A stretch of DNA of 64,000 nt. It comes from Diplolepis rosae (lineage: Eukaryota > Arthropoda > Insecta > Hymenoptera > Diplolepididae). The notes beneath the pieces were generated by a model. That model was not told where the DNA came from. It worked only from the letters and a program-made list of their open reading frames with translations, and made no database searches. Shown here one piece after another: positions 1 through 13,700 of this stretch (its first letter is position 1; each line of letters starts with the position of its first letter). A program made the position numbers and the translations under genes. Location: the NCBI GenBank assembly GCA_030998225.1, contig JAPYXD010000680.1, positions 16,430,001-16,494,000 of the forward strand. Reading direction: 5' to 3'.

Positions 1-108
1 TATCCATGGCGCGAAGGTAATGCTCTGTATGTTTCAAAGAAGGCAGAGGGCGGCTAGTACCACCTTGAAAGAGGCTATCGGTGCTAGTGGAATATCCGCC
101 ACCTCATC

Positions 109-600
109 CCCAGGATCAAGGTTGAAATCGGGGACATAGAACCCAGCATTGAAGCCGAGGATGTCGAAAATGTTGTAAGATGTTGTAAGATCATCCATCG
201 GAGTTGGAACTCAAGGTATCTAAATAAGAGAGCATACCGAGGAAACAGAAAGGCGTATGTGCTTCTGGAGGAGGCGCGGGCCTTGAAATTACTCAAGGCG
301 ACTCACATGAAAATTGGGGGGATCTGATGCAAGGTCCGCCGAAAGATGAAGGTGAATCTGTGTTACCGCTGTCTTGGCACTGGCCACATGGTGACGAACT
401 GCCGGAGACCTGACGGAAGCAGAAGTTGCTGAAGGTGCAGCGAAGAGGGGCACGCTGCGGGGTCCTGCACAAGGAAACCGCAGTATTATCTTTGCTCCGC
501 TAGAGAAGATAAGCCCCGGGACGACCATATCCCGGGGACAATGCGTTGCGCGGTTTTTCGGGAAGTAGTCTCGATGAGGAAGCTTTCGAGATGCCGCATA
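109..600 (+). pseudogene. non-LTR retrotransposon ORF1 (gag-like) remnant with zinc knuckles
   Basis: One frame (codons at positions 1 mod 3) reads from PRIKVEIGDIEP to a run of CCHC zinc knuckles. CYRCLGTGHMVTNC is C-x2-C-x4-H-x4-C; a second knuckle ends CSEEGHAAGSC; a third motif ends DDHIPGTMRC. This triple arrangement is typical of ORF1 proteins of R1/Jockey-type LINEs. The frame is broken by TGA at 325-327 and at 430-432, the latter replacing a residue inside knuckle 2. A 10-bp tandem duplication lies near 167-190. No ORF2 reverse transcriptase is seen downstream. It is antisense to the GPCR gene. Confidence 0.8.
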
Positions 601-1500
601 TGGAAGCTAAGCAGGCAGTAAATAAGGACTCCAAAGCTCGGCGTAGAGCACCTATAGAAGGTGACCCTAAAGTGTAAAGCTAACGTAGTCCCGGAGTCAT
701 GGGCTGGTGAGAAAGCAGAAGAGTTTTGAGTTTAGTGAGTATTGCTTCGGCCGAGTCCGACGCAACATGCGTAAATGTATTATCTATCTTCCCTGACAAA
801 AAAAAGAACAATATTGTAATTTATTATTTTTTCAAAAAAATTTTGCTGCTTAACGAACTTGTCCTTTCCTTTTAGACCATCGAGAGGTGTGCCAAATTTC
901 AATCCAATCCGATAATCAGTCCACAACCAGGCTCCATCCTTAAATACTTACATTCAAGTAAAAAATGGTCGTTCTTTGTTGATTTTTTTTAAAACAAATT
1001 AAGTAGGGTGCAAATAATTTTGGAAAGTTTAAGTTTAAATAAATTATCGAAGAGTTATTTTTTAAAGAAGAGTATACACTGAAGTCTCGATTTAAATAAT
1101 TCTCAGAACTTCGGCCGGTGGTAATCAGTAATGAGAAGGGTTAAGAGGGAGGCATTACAGTCAAGCAGTATACTTTAACTAAATACTTTAAGGTTTTACA
1201 AAAGCTTTGGTTATACTTGACAGGCAATCGGAAAAAAAGTTAGTCAATGGGACTATCCCCCCAAGTAATTTTATTAAAAATATTCTAAATAAAAAAAAAT
1301 GGGGAAATAGTCACTTTGATCAAGTGTTTTTCCGACTGTCAGTTCAATTTTTCCTTAAATATTTTCTAATGGAAAATAAGTTTGAATTTAAGAATCCATT
1401 ATTATGACACTACATCAATTGTATATACACATAATTTATAATATTACATATGTAATATCATCATAAATATTATAATATTTATGCTCAGAGGCGATAAATC
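601..1500. other. no gene seen; degraded repeats
   Basis: AT-rich. Positions 880-905 share a short phrase about 'gtgtgccaaatttcaat' with 57514-57530 and its relative near 38180, marking a dispersed repeat. Positions 1218-1345 form a loose inverted repeat around a 'cggaaaaa' arm, related to 23700-23720. Nothing codes. Confidence 0.5.
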
Positions 1501-1612
1501 GGTTGAAAACTTTGAATCACTTTAAAAAAAACATAAAAAGAGAAAAAAATGCGATCCTTTATCAGAGTGAGTTTTATTGTATAAGATACTTGTAATAAAG
1601 TTGAGGAGGTAC

Positions 1613-1778
1613 CATTGCTTGCTATCATCGTGACGTCTACTCTCACTGCCTTTCAAGTGATGTGCAGTGTCCCTTTTATGTTTCGAGATTTTCAAAGCAG
1701 TTGATACAAACAAAAATATATTGCATAAGACAATGATGCCCATGGGACCATAAAAATATATTCCCTTTCCTTGTTCCG
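1613..1778 (-). CDS. methuselah-like GPCR, exon 5 (TM5 and third intracellular loop)
   Basis: The acceptor TTTTATTTTCAG|CG is at 1779. It reads SEQGKGIYFYGP, then TM5 around MGIIVLCNIFLFVSTALK, and the conserved intracellular stretch HLKGSESRRHDDSKQ. I place the donor at CAATG|GTACCT (1612), after which the frame loses family resemblance. The donor is weaker than the others, so the 3' boundary is the least certain. The TM6-TM7 exon is not found in 1-1612 and must lie to the left. Confidence 0.85.
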
Positions 1779-4700
1779 CTGAAAATAAAATTAGCAATTT
1801 TTAGAGAATTCTTATTAAATCCACTCAAAGTAAGAAAATACTTATTGCATATCAGATGGTAACATTAATTAATAACAAAACACTGCAAAACTTCAATAAA
1901 ATTAATAAATAAATGGATTTCTATATTTTAATTTTTCTATGAAATTTATGATCTATCTAAATTTAAATTTAATCATTGATCAGATTTGCATTTTTAAAAT
2001 CTTCTAGAAAAAATTTATGAGTAAATAAAATAAGAAGATTCAAAATGTGAGAGATATGATCAGAAAATTTTGAAATAAGAAAAATTTTAAATCTTGACGT
2101 AAATTTAATTTGCACTACCTACATTTTATCGTTAATCAGCAATTTGAATAATTACCCAAGAGTCTCAATTTCTAATTTTCTACGCTGCAAAATTTCTTTG
2201 AAAATAAAAATGAATTTTCAATTTAATCATGATCTCTCTGGAACTAAAAATAAAAATATTTACGAACTATCAAAATTCCTATATTCTCAACAAAAAAGAA
2301 GAATTTGCAAAAAATTGAAAGGCTTCAGAAAAAAAATTATATAATCTAACTTACATTGAAACCAACATTTATCTTGATTGAAATCTGGTTTGATTAAATA
2401 ATCTGGAAGATCAGGAACAAATTCCATAACTAAGCAAATGCTAGTTAGAATCGAAGCGCCTCCCCAAGCATAAATTGAATACAGAATAAATTTCTTTTGC
2501 TCTCGTTGTTTCACACTGCCTTGTAGAGATCGGAAACCCCTAAAACAAAAGATGGTAGAGTATTCATAATTGTTAAAAAAAAGGTATATTGCATTTGAGT
2601 TGATGAAAAAATACATATATATATATATATATATATACACATAGTTATGCATAGTTGTCACGAGTGGGTTACAGAATAGTAATTATATAGTATAAAAAAG
2701 TCAGCATAGAATGCAATTTTCTCAGTCGGTAAGAAAGTTCATATACAATATAATGGTTATAATTATAAAATTAATTTTTTTCTAAGATTTTTTTTCATAT
2801 TTGTAAACATTTATGACCATACAGGCCTATTGTTATGCGTTCCACTCAATTTTACAAATTTTCAACTCAGTATTTTAATTTTTATTTTTTACAAGAACTG
2901 AAATGCCGGTAAGGTAGAAATCTAGTTTTGTGGTCCAGTTGGTCCGTGGTCTTAACACTATATTCCTATTCTGCAACCCAGTCGTGGCTACTCTGTACCT
3001 ATCCAGTAGGCAGGGGGACATAGTTGTCTGTGGTACGTCTTAAGGACGTCCATGTATGTCTAATTAACGTCTTATAGATGTCTTATGTCTTAAGGTCATC
3101 TTTTCAACACGAAACGCCTAAAAGGCATCAATTGAACATATATGGACATCACAAAGCCGACTATGTACCCTTGCCTATTGTATAGTAGGCATAAGGACAT
3201 TGGACGTCTCTAGAACGTCTCCAAGATGTCCCAGAGACTTTAAGGTGGTTATATCGCCACTCAGTGAGTCATATAAGAGCGTAAAAAATATTCTTGATTT
3301 ACATCGAATCTTTTGTGTTGTAAAATCCTAAAATTAATTAAGATTGGCATTTTTGACCGTTCCGCGATGTAAATGAAAATAATAAATAAATTAATAAAAA
3401 GATATCTCTCAACGGTTTGCGTATTCACGACCATATGACTTTCGAAAGAAACAATATGGCAACGTCGCACTCTCTCCACTCCTCTAGTCCGCCATGTTCA
3501 AGTGCAAATGTATAGAAATCTAACCTACTTTACGGTTGTTGTTGTTGTTTGATTAGTTTGTAAAAATGTCTGATGAGGTGAGACACAAAGGTAGATTCAT
3601 AAAGAAAAAAGAATTAACAAGGAGAGAAAATGTGCGGAAAGCAAATATTGAGCGAAGTAAGCAAAACCGTGACAAGATTGTTGACAAAAATCGCGCTGAA
3701 GCGAGTGCGAGAGCCACGGCCCATCCTACTGGAAACCGCACAGTAAACTAAAAACTAAAATATTGCCTTATAAATCAATTATTAATGTAAAAAGAAGCAT
3801 TTACTTTAGTGTAATATATCATCTATTGAGTTATGAAAATTAAATTAAATTTACAGCAAATTTCAGTGTTTTTTGATTTCTTGAACATTAGATAACTTAT
3901 TTCAAATTCTCTTGTGTATATGACGTATACCTACTACTAACTGTCTACGTATACGTGTACGCTCGAGCATGCGTTGCGACGTTGCCACGTACTTACTGCT
4001 GTCTTTTTCGATTATGACTGCCGATAAAAGTCGACAGAGTTATAATCTTTGGAAAGACAATACAAACTTATTGTACGGTAAAAAATTATTTCAAGAAGCA
4101 GACGAATTTTTTAAGGTTCGCGGCAAATTTGTATAGTTTTTTGAATACGTGGCATGGATTTTGTAAGTATAATGCTCATTTGAAACTTGGGTTCACTTGT
4201 CCAAACTTTGACCAAACGGTGAAACTTCAATTAATTATTTCTCTATAACTAGATGGTAAAGCAACCTAAAACTTTGCAGGTGTATTCTAAAATAATTAAA
4301 GAAGCTATAATAAAAATTTCAGTTTTTTAGCATGGATTTCGTTTCATGATAAAACCACCTTAATATTAGGATTTTGTTTTATTTTTTGGATGTTTCAAGA
4401 TATTTCGAAAGCATGGAACGTCTATGAAACAATAAGAAATCTAATGTTGAAGTTACCGAGACATTCATAAGACGTTCTGATGACGTCCAATGTCTCCATG
4501 TTGACTGGCTAATTTTAAAGCTATTAAATTATATAAATAAATGTATGTAGCGAGGACTGAGATTTTGGACATCTTTAGAACGTCTGGAGGACGTTTGGTG
4601 TCTCAATGACGTATCTTTAATACAAGACGTCCAGAAGACAGTAAAAGGCCTCACTTCGAGATTTAAAGAAACGTCCCAAAGATGTCCAATGTTTCTGTTT

Positions 4701-7700
4701 TAAATTTAATGAATGAAGGCATTGAGCGTTGACAGAAGCAATAGACGCCTTTAAGAAGTCCTATCCCAGTGAACACTCACAGATGTTACGTAATTCTTAC
4801 ATAACAGTTCTGTAAAAATGTCATTCCGCAAGTGTCCCAGTTACAGAACAAGAACCGTTATGCAACAGGTATGGAACAGTTCCATAACGGTTCTTGTTCT
4901 ATAACTGCGACACTTGTGTGATGATATTTTTACAGAACTGTTATATAACAATTACGTAACAACTGTCAGTGTTCACTGGGATGTATTTCAATATCACATC
5001 TTTTAGACACGATATTCCTAATAGTCAAAAACAAACCTGCTCTCAAAATTTGAAATCAGTGAAAAGTTACTGATTTGCCTCAGCGATCCACTTTTCAGTG
5101 ACTCAAATTTAGAGAGTGACATTAGTATGATCGAACGCCCAATATCTTCGTGTCTACTAAGTATAATTAAATTATATTTATACTTTTGTCTCTCCTACAA
5201 ACATGCAACAGAAAATAAAATTTTAAATAAATGAAAAATGTTTTCTGAATTGAATGATCGAGAAACAGATTACTAACTTGCATTAATGCAGATGGAGTAT
5301 TACATTTAGTCACGACATAACGAAAATGTATGATTTTTTTATCCTCAAAAGATCTTTCCATTTCCGCTTAATCTGCAGATCATAACAATAACAGCTCTGA
5401 GTAAAAACTTATCATTTATTTTTTTTTTTCTGTTCCGGAAATTATGAGTTTGAAGTACTTTATTGGAATTTCGAGATCACACGTGGATCCTTAATATGTT
5501 AACAAAAATAAATCAAAGATATACATTTTTAAGGTAGTTCGAACACGAAAATTAGACTTCAGGCAAAAATAGATAATTTTGCTTTCAAGAATAGCACTAT
5601 TATTATTGAAAGGCTAATTTAAAAGAGAAAAGATTATTTTTCATGAAAAAAATTTTAACCAAAAAAAAATAATTTTATTAATAAATTTTATTTTTGCCCA
5701 AACTTATTTTCTTATCGTTTCGAACCAAATTTTAAAAAATGATGCGATTCTAATAAATCGCGGTTCATTTTTTTAGGAAAAAGATTCTCTACAACATGAA
5801 CGCTTCCTATTTTTGAAATTTAATTAATTATTATCAAATACAGCAATTTGTTTATAAAAATTTTGTTTTCAAAAATTGATTTTTAATAGTTTCAGCCATT
5901 ACAGAATGTATTTCCAAAAATTGGAAACGATTAAGCTGTAGAGAATCATTTTCCTAAAAAAATGAACCGTGATTTATTATAATCGCATGATTTTTAAAAA
6001 TTTGGCTCAAAGCGATAAGAAAATAAGTTTGGGCAAAAATAAAATTTATTAATAAAATTATTTTTTTGTGTTTCAAATTTTTTCCATGAAGAATAATCTT
6101 TTCTCTTTCAAATTAGCCCTTCAATAATAATATTATTATTCTTGAAAGCAAAATTATCTATTTTTGCCCGAGGTCTAATTTTCGTGATCGAACTACCTTA
6201 TTATCGCTTACTCCTTAAAACGCGATCAGTTTCAATCGTTTTGTAAAATACTCATGAATTATCTGTTCTACTTAAATTTAAACAAATGCAAGCAAACTGA
6301 TTTTATTTAATTAATGCTGATCATATTATAAGTCGAAACTAGTGCTTGTTATGGATGTTTGTAAAAACATCAATAAAAGAAATTTAAAATGCAAATATCA
6401 ATTTTATTTAGAAACAAAATAATTTATTAATTTTAAAAGCGTGAAAATAAATCTTGGCACACTCTATTAAGATTTGCAATGCCAGTTCTCAAATCAATAT
6501 TTTATTGTCGAGTTGAAATTAATGTTTTATTTATAATTAAAAGTGTTTCTGGCAAAAACTTTTTTAGTTTCTTTTCATTCCATTTTACAATTTGGATTTC
6601 AAATCCTTTGAAAAGGATTTGATTTTATGTAAATTTAACTTTTTTTACTCATTTGGCCTAATATAAATATAAGTTATGATTAGTTGTTTTGATGCAGTTA
6701 TAATACGCAGTTATAATAATTGATTTTATGAAGAAAACCTGCTTGAGAATTATTAGGTATTTTATTCTCAGCACCTAATGTAAGTATAATTCTCTTCAGA
6801 AATTACTACCCATAATCAAAATGTAATTTTAAATTGGTCTTTTTAATTCTAAAAAGTATATCATCACAATGGCATATGTAAGGTAGACTTATATGTATAG
6901 TTTCGATAAAATCAATTTCTTTTTCAGATTTAATTTGCTTATTTTTGTAAATATGATTTAATTTTGGAAATTTTTCATAATATTTTCCCCATCACTATCT
7001 CAAAATTTTCCTGGTGAAATCTAACATCAGCTGGTTTAATTAGTCAGCTAAGACAAAAAGTAATGATTATTTTTTAGCACATTAGATGGTATGAGTAAAA
7101 ACTAAGATATCTTCCATCTTCTTTTACCTTGTCTTGGTGAAATTGATAATTTATTGTTTATCCCAGTGCACAGATTGGATGCTATTATGTATTGTCAACA
7201 TATAAAGAAATTGCCTAACCGGGCCATGGAATGGCGTAAAACGCTGAATCCATTCGGGCCCGTTTAAATAGATGAAATATCCAAAAATACGATATTACAG
7301 TAATCTGCCGGCTGTTCAACGCGGAAATTCATGCCAAAACAGGGCACGCCACGTTTGGGCCTGGTCTGGACCACGCAACACTTTCTGCATAGGGTTAGAT
7401 TGAATATATATGAAATATCTCTACATATTCACATGAATTCCTGCATAGATAATATTATGTATTAACAACTGATGAAGAAATTAGCTAACCTGGCCATGGC
7501 CTGGCGTAAATGCTGAATCTATTTGAGCCCGTTTAATTAGTTTAAATAACCAAAAGATGTTATAATAATCCGCCCGCTATACCAGGACCAGTCTCGACTC
7601 AGCTTCTCATCTCAAAACAGGGCTCACCAGGACTGGGCCTAGTCTGGACTTCGAAAAAATTTCTGCATGGGGTTGGATTGAATGCATATAATATTTCATG

Positions 7701-10700
7701 AGTTAATGCATGGATTCGTCCTCATATATCATATATTATCACTTCGTGTAAAGATTCCTTGCCCTGGCCATGGTCATGGCCAGGGCAAGTCCTGGGCACG
7801 AGCTAGTGTTACGTTTTATGCTAAAGCAAATGTTTTCGTCACATAAGAGGAAATGAATTGAAATTTACGAGCAAAGCAGCTATCTCTTCAAGATCTACAA
7901 TACGTTTATATTTGTCTATACTGTATTAAAAGTGAAATCATATGCTCGATCAAATATTGTTTCAATGTTGGGAGATAATATAATGATTTACAAGCTTCAC
8001 TTGAGTGTCACATTCGTTTAAAAATTATAAGGTCAAATAATTTTGGTTCAATATCGCTCAACTAAAACGTAATACTTAATAAAAAAAAGCTCCATGATCC
8101 AGCAAAGATTATTATCATATTTGTATTTTATATGTTTTTAATAGGTGGTTGAGTTCGAAATTTTTGCCGTCGAAAGCGTTTCTTTTTCCACAGAAAGATT
8201 TCAAATTCTTTAAATTAATATGTTATTATATTGAGGATGATTATTCTACAAGTTTTTGGCTTTAACTGAATGCTGGCGTCAGGTTTTCGCTCTAAGTTCA
8301 AAAATTGATAGTACCTAACTAGTTTTTGACAATCGAAAGTGTTCCAATTACGAATAACACGGAAGATCATGATCATTCAATAAATTTAACGTTGAAGATT
8401 TTTTCAAAATTATGTAGTGCCCATACAATAATAATTTTAGCAAAGGTAATAATAGTACATTGTGCAACTAGGGAAAATAAATGTTTTTCCCGTGTTGCAC
8501 ACGATTTTTTTTCTACTAGCGGGTCAGAAAGTGGATTTTTTTGCCCCGCATGGGGCAATAAAATCCACTTTATGGCCCGCTAGTAGAAAAATAATATTTT
8601 ATTTTAAAGAAAAGTTATAAAAACGGTACGATTAAAAATATCAAAGAAAGATGTTTTCATTTCCTATATTCAATAAAGTTTAGTAATGAAGAATGAAAAG
8701 TTGCAAGGAACTGTCGTAAAAAATTGAATCTGCAATTTTACAACTCGACTGGGTAAAATCGACTAAAAACGAAATAAGAAAGAAAAATATTAACGCTGAT
8801 AAATAATTTGAACGGAACAAAATACATTTTTCAATAACAAATCTTTCGCATGTCCCATATATTTGTAACAGTCTATAATAACGATCTATTGTTATACAAT
8901 ATTTCCTGAAATTAACTAGATTATCCGAAATCGCGGTAAATTCAGAATAATAGTGATTAAATACCGTGAAACGAACAACCTCAGGAGAACTTCTGACTTT
9001 CGTGAACAAAAGTCGATTGCATGGAAGGAATAACTTGTCAGCAGAAAGTTGTCGTAAATTATAATATATATAACCAATTCTAGGTAAAAGAAGAGAAACG
9101 GATTTTGTCATTTTCCTGGAGGAGTTTTTCTTTCAAGATTCTATGATAATTTAAAAGTTTTCTTTAGAAGTACAACTTTATATGAAAAAACTTACGCAAC
9201 TTTTTTTCTTAAGGGGATTCGACACCTTTAATATTTTTATTTTTATTTTTTGAGTTTAGACCTTCCATATAATTTTTTCTATGTTAAGTACCGTTATTCA
9301 GAAAGGTTTCGGTGTTTTTCAAAAATTCCAGCACCATTATGAATTTTTAAAATAAAAATTTGAATATTTTGGGCATTTTTTTGGACATTTTTTGACGCGA
9401 TAACTTTTTGTTTTTTAACCAATTGTTATGATTCTATTTTCATTTTGTTCCTCACAATGTGTAGCAACCTTTTGGGTATAGAAAATAAGGTAACATGACT
9501 GAAAAAAAGTTAAAAATAAAATAATATAAAAAATAAAAATATCCCAAAATATAAGAAAAATGTTTTTAGTGATTTTTTTATCTAGAGTGTTTTGTACTAA
9601 ACATAAAAAAATTTCTAGCATTCTCTAGATAAAAATAATCGACACGTATTTTTTAATTTCCAAAAAAAATTTTTTTTTACAAGATATGATTTTTTGAAAT
9701 TTTGAATTAGGAAAAAACGAACAATTTTCAATCACTGATTATTCAAAAACTATTAGACGTCGAAAAAAAGTTCCTAATGGTTAAAGGTTGTTAATCGTAT
9801 GAACTTGTCATAAAAATATGAACCAAAACTTGTTCTTGTTATTTAAGCTGAATATTTTGCAAATGTTATAAACAAATACCATTTTTTTAAAGTCGAACTA
9901 TATGGTTTTTTGATTTTTCAGACTGAAAATGTTTATTAATGTGTAAGGATGGTTGTGTAAAATTTTTGGACCGTTACATAGTTTTCGAAATATTCGAATT
10001 TATAGAGAGCACTGACGATGCATTTGAAATTATTTATAAAACCAAGATAGAAAAACCCAAAAAAAAATCGTATTTGTTTATAACATTTGCAAAACTTGCA
10101 TCTCAAATAAAAAGAACAATATATATATATATATATTTAGAAATAAAAAAATACGGGACGATTATTTTGCTTTAGAGAATGCTAGACAAAATGTTCGTCA
10201 ACATTAAAACTTCAATTGTAAATCTGATATGGAATGGCCCATACATATTTCTATAATTCCCTAATTTTATTCAATTTTTAGATTCGGCTGCATATATATG
10301 ATATTGTGCGACTTATTATAATTAAAATGTACCAAGATAAAATCTAACTTCAAAATTAACCCTAGTCGATTTTATGATTATTATTATTATGAGCAAATGA
10401 AATATTATATTTGTATGCATTATGTCTGTAGTTAATTCAAACTCTCCCACCTCATTAGCAAAGTGGAAACATATATCTTATTACACAAAATGTCCAGAAT
10501 GATATGCCTTAGTTGAATGTCGCTCGCTATTATACTCTAATACCGTCTATCATTTGTGACTTTAATAATTTAATATGAAATTCCGAAAATAAATAATAGT
10601 ATTTTTGTTGATAAAATTATGAATGCTTAATTCTCTTAATATGCAAATTACATTACATATATATATATATATCAGTAAATTATTCTGGAAAATGATGTTT

Positions 10701-13700
10701 TTAATTAATTTCGTTAATAAGTTTATCCATTGTACGGGGAAAACAGCCAACAGAGTTTGCCATATAAGTAATTCAGTTAATTTCCTATATATAGGTGTGT
10801 TTGAAAAAGTGTATATTCTTAGTACTCTGACGTTTCTATATCTTATAAAAATATCGTGACTGCTTTATTTTTGCGTCTTATCGATTACAGGTATCAAAGT
10901 GTAATTAAATGTTGCAATAATAAATCAATATCACAAATTCTACTTGATCAAACTGCACAATATCCCAGAAAAACTGTATTGCTGTTTTAAATAGAAAATT
11001 ATTTTTAAAATATCATTTCATCGATCACCATTCCAGGTGCTTTAAATAGAAAAACATTTAGAATTTTTGCCAATTAGAGTTTTTACCCATTTCAATCATT
11101 TTTGATCTTTAAGATGGAAATGGAAAGGCAAAATGAAACCAAATGTATACTTTGCAAACTATGCGAATCTATTTCTATCCCTTTTTTAGTCCATAACAGA
11201 CTTGTATCACTTTGAATCTCATTTTTTGTAATTTACTAATGCGCCTATCTTTTCCAATCTCCATTCTTCTATCCAAGGCAATCCTTGTCCTAATAACTTC
11301 ATTTCTTTTCTATCCATGTAGTAATTTATCACCGCACCTATCTTTTTCTATTCCTTTCTTTCGATTCTAGTCTATCCTTTTTCTAATAAGCCCAATCGAT
11401 TTCTATCTCTTTTTGAACCTACTACCATTCCTATCTTTTTCAATCTCTATTTTTCTATCTCAGTCTATCCTTATTCTGATACTTCCAATCATTTTTAATC
11501 TGTTTTAAAATTTACTGTCATGCCTATCTTTTTCTATTCCTATCTTTCTATTAATGTCTATCCATTTTTTAATCTTCTGAATCAATTTCTATCTCTCTTG
11601 TAACTCACTACCACTCGTATATTTCTCAATCCCTGTTTTTGCATCCAAATGTATCCTGGTTCTAATAATTTCAATCCATTACTATCTCTCCTCCAACCTA
11701 TCACCATACCATAATAATAAGCCCAAATGTTTTCTATCTCTCTTGGAACCTACTACCACTCGTATCTTTCTTAATCCTATTTTTTGTATCCAAATGTATC
11801 CTGGTTCTAATAATTTCAATCCATTTCTATCTCTCCTGCAACACATCACCAGACCTGTCTTTTTCAATCTCTATCTTTCTATCTAAGTCGATCCTTGCCC
11901 TAATGCCCTCAATCCTGTTCTATTCAACTTTCAATGTACCACCACACCTATTTTTTTTGTTCCTGTTTTCGATCCAAGTCTATCCTTTTTTGTAAAAATT
12001 CCAATCCATTTCTATATCTATTGCAACCTTCTACCACTCTTATCTTTTTCAGTCCCCGTGTTTGTATCCAAATTCATCCTGTTTCTAATCATTTTAATCA
12101 AGGTCTATGTCTCCTACAACCTACCAATATTCCTATCTTCTTCAATATCTATTTTTCTATCCCAGTCTACCCTTATTCTGACACTTCCAATCCTTTTTAA
12201 TCTGTTTTAAAATATACTTTCGTGCCTATCTTTTTCTATTCCTATCTCTCCATTTATGTCTATCTGTTTTCTAATATTTTGAATCCAGTTCTATCTCTCT
12301 TGTAACTTACGACCACTCGTATGTTTCTCAAACCCTGTTTTTGTATCAAAATGTATCCTGGTTCTAATAATTTCAATCCATTACTATCTCTTCTGCAACC
12401 TATCACCAGACCTGTCTTTTCCAATCTCTATTTTTCTATCTAAGTCGACCCTTGTCCTGATATCCTAAATACTGTTCTATCCATTTATAACAATGTACCA
12501 CCACACCTATCTTTTTCTATTGCTGTTTTTCGATCCAAGTCTATCCTTTTTTGTAATAATTCCAATCCATTTCTATCTTTCTTGGAACCTACTACCACTC
12601 GTATCTTTCTCAATCCCTGTTTTTGTATCCAAATTGATCCTGTTTCTAATCATTTTAATCCATGTCTATATGTCTCCTACAACCTACCACTATTCCTATC
12701 TTTTTCTATCTTTATTTTTCTATCCCAGTCTATCCTTATTCTGATACTTTCAATCCTTTTTAATCCATTTCAAAATCTACTTTCGTGCCTATCTTTTTCT
12801 ATTCCTATATTTCTATCCATGTCTATCTGTTTTGTAATCTTTTGAATCAATTACTATCTCTCTTGTAACTTACTAACGCATCTATTTTTTCTAATATCCA
12901 TTTTTCTATCCAAGTCTATCTTTATTGCATAATTCAATTCTTTCTTATCTGTTTTATAATCTACTGTCGCGTCGATCTTTTGCTATTACCATATTTCTAT
13001 CCATATCCATCCTTCTAATCTTTTCAAACCATATCTAACTTTTTTCTAATATTTTCAATCAATTTCTATGTAACTTAGAATCTATCACTAAGGTTTTTTT
13101 GTTTTGTTTTTTTGGTTGTGGAGGATAGAGTGATGGATAAAAAAAGATAGGCGCTGTGTATATAAAATGTATAGATTCAGGGATAAAAAGGGGATACTTC
13201 ATGGTAGATACAGAGGATAGAGTGATGGATACAAAGAGAGAGGCGCTGTGGAAACATTGGATAGAAACGGATAGGTCGTGATGTACACAGTGAATAGAGT
13301 AATGTATCAAGAATAATAGAACGTTATGGAAAGAAGAGATAGATTTAGGGATAAAAAAATAGGTCATGGTTTACACGTTGGATTGTCATGGATGGGAAAA
13401 AATAGACCCAAGTGGACACACAGGAAACAACTATGGATAGAAAAAGATAGACTCTAGTGGAAGCACCGGATGCGCATATGGGTGGAGAAGGATAGCGTTC
13501 CGATCTATCGGTACATAAAATAAGATAGAAAAGAGTGCACCGAAAAAATAGCATACTTACTTCTAGTATGTCGACGTACTAAAAATTTCCTCTAACCTAA
13601 TATTCTAGTCTTTAGTACATTTTCCTATAACACGGGTAAATTTCCTATTATTTTCAGTATGTGTCGTCTCAAATTTAGTACATATCCCCATACTTTGGAA

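Larger units (their letters stand above)
3244..4359. mobile_element. 1.1 kb TTAA-flanked (piggyBac-like) non-autonomous element
   Basis: TTAA at 3240-3243 and 4360-4363 flanks the terminal inverted repeat GGTGGTTATATC / GATAAAACCACC (one mismatch). TTAA duplication with G-rich/C-rich ends is the piggyBac signature. The interior has no transposase but holds two small plus-strand ORFs with a leader-like region (captured sequence). It interrupts the ACGTC repeat. Confidence 0.75.
3020..4745. repeat. ACGTC-motif-saturated repeat, split by an insertion
   Basis: 3020-3239 and 4364-4745 are dense in ACGTCT, GACGTC and ATGTC in both orientations (for example 'ggacgtctctagaacgtct' on the left, 'gaacgtctggaggacgttt' on the right). 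The 1.1 kb TTAA element separates the halves. Outer termini are not resolved. Confidence 0.65.

Noticed and set aside
2287..2661. 124-codon frame taken as a whole
   Set aside because: Only 2355-2539 fits the receptor and has splice sites; the rest is intron, including a TA microsatellite.
8680..9111. 143-codon minus-strand open frame
   Set aside because: No domain, signal or splice context; fits chance in AT-rich DNA and is out of place in the GPCR exon chain.
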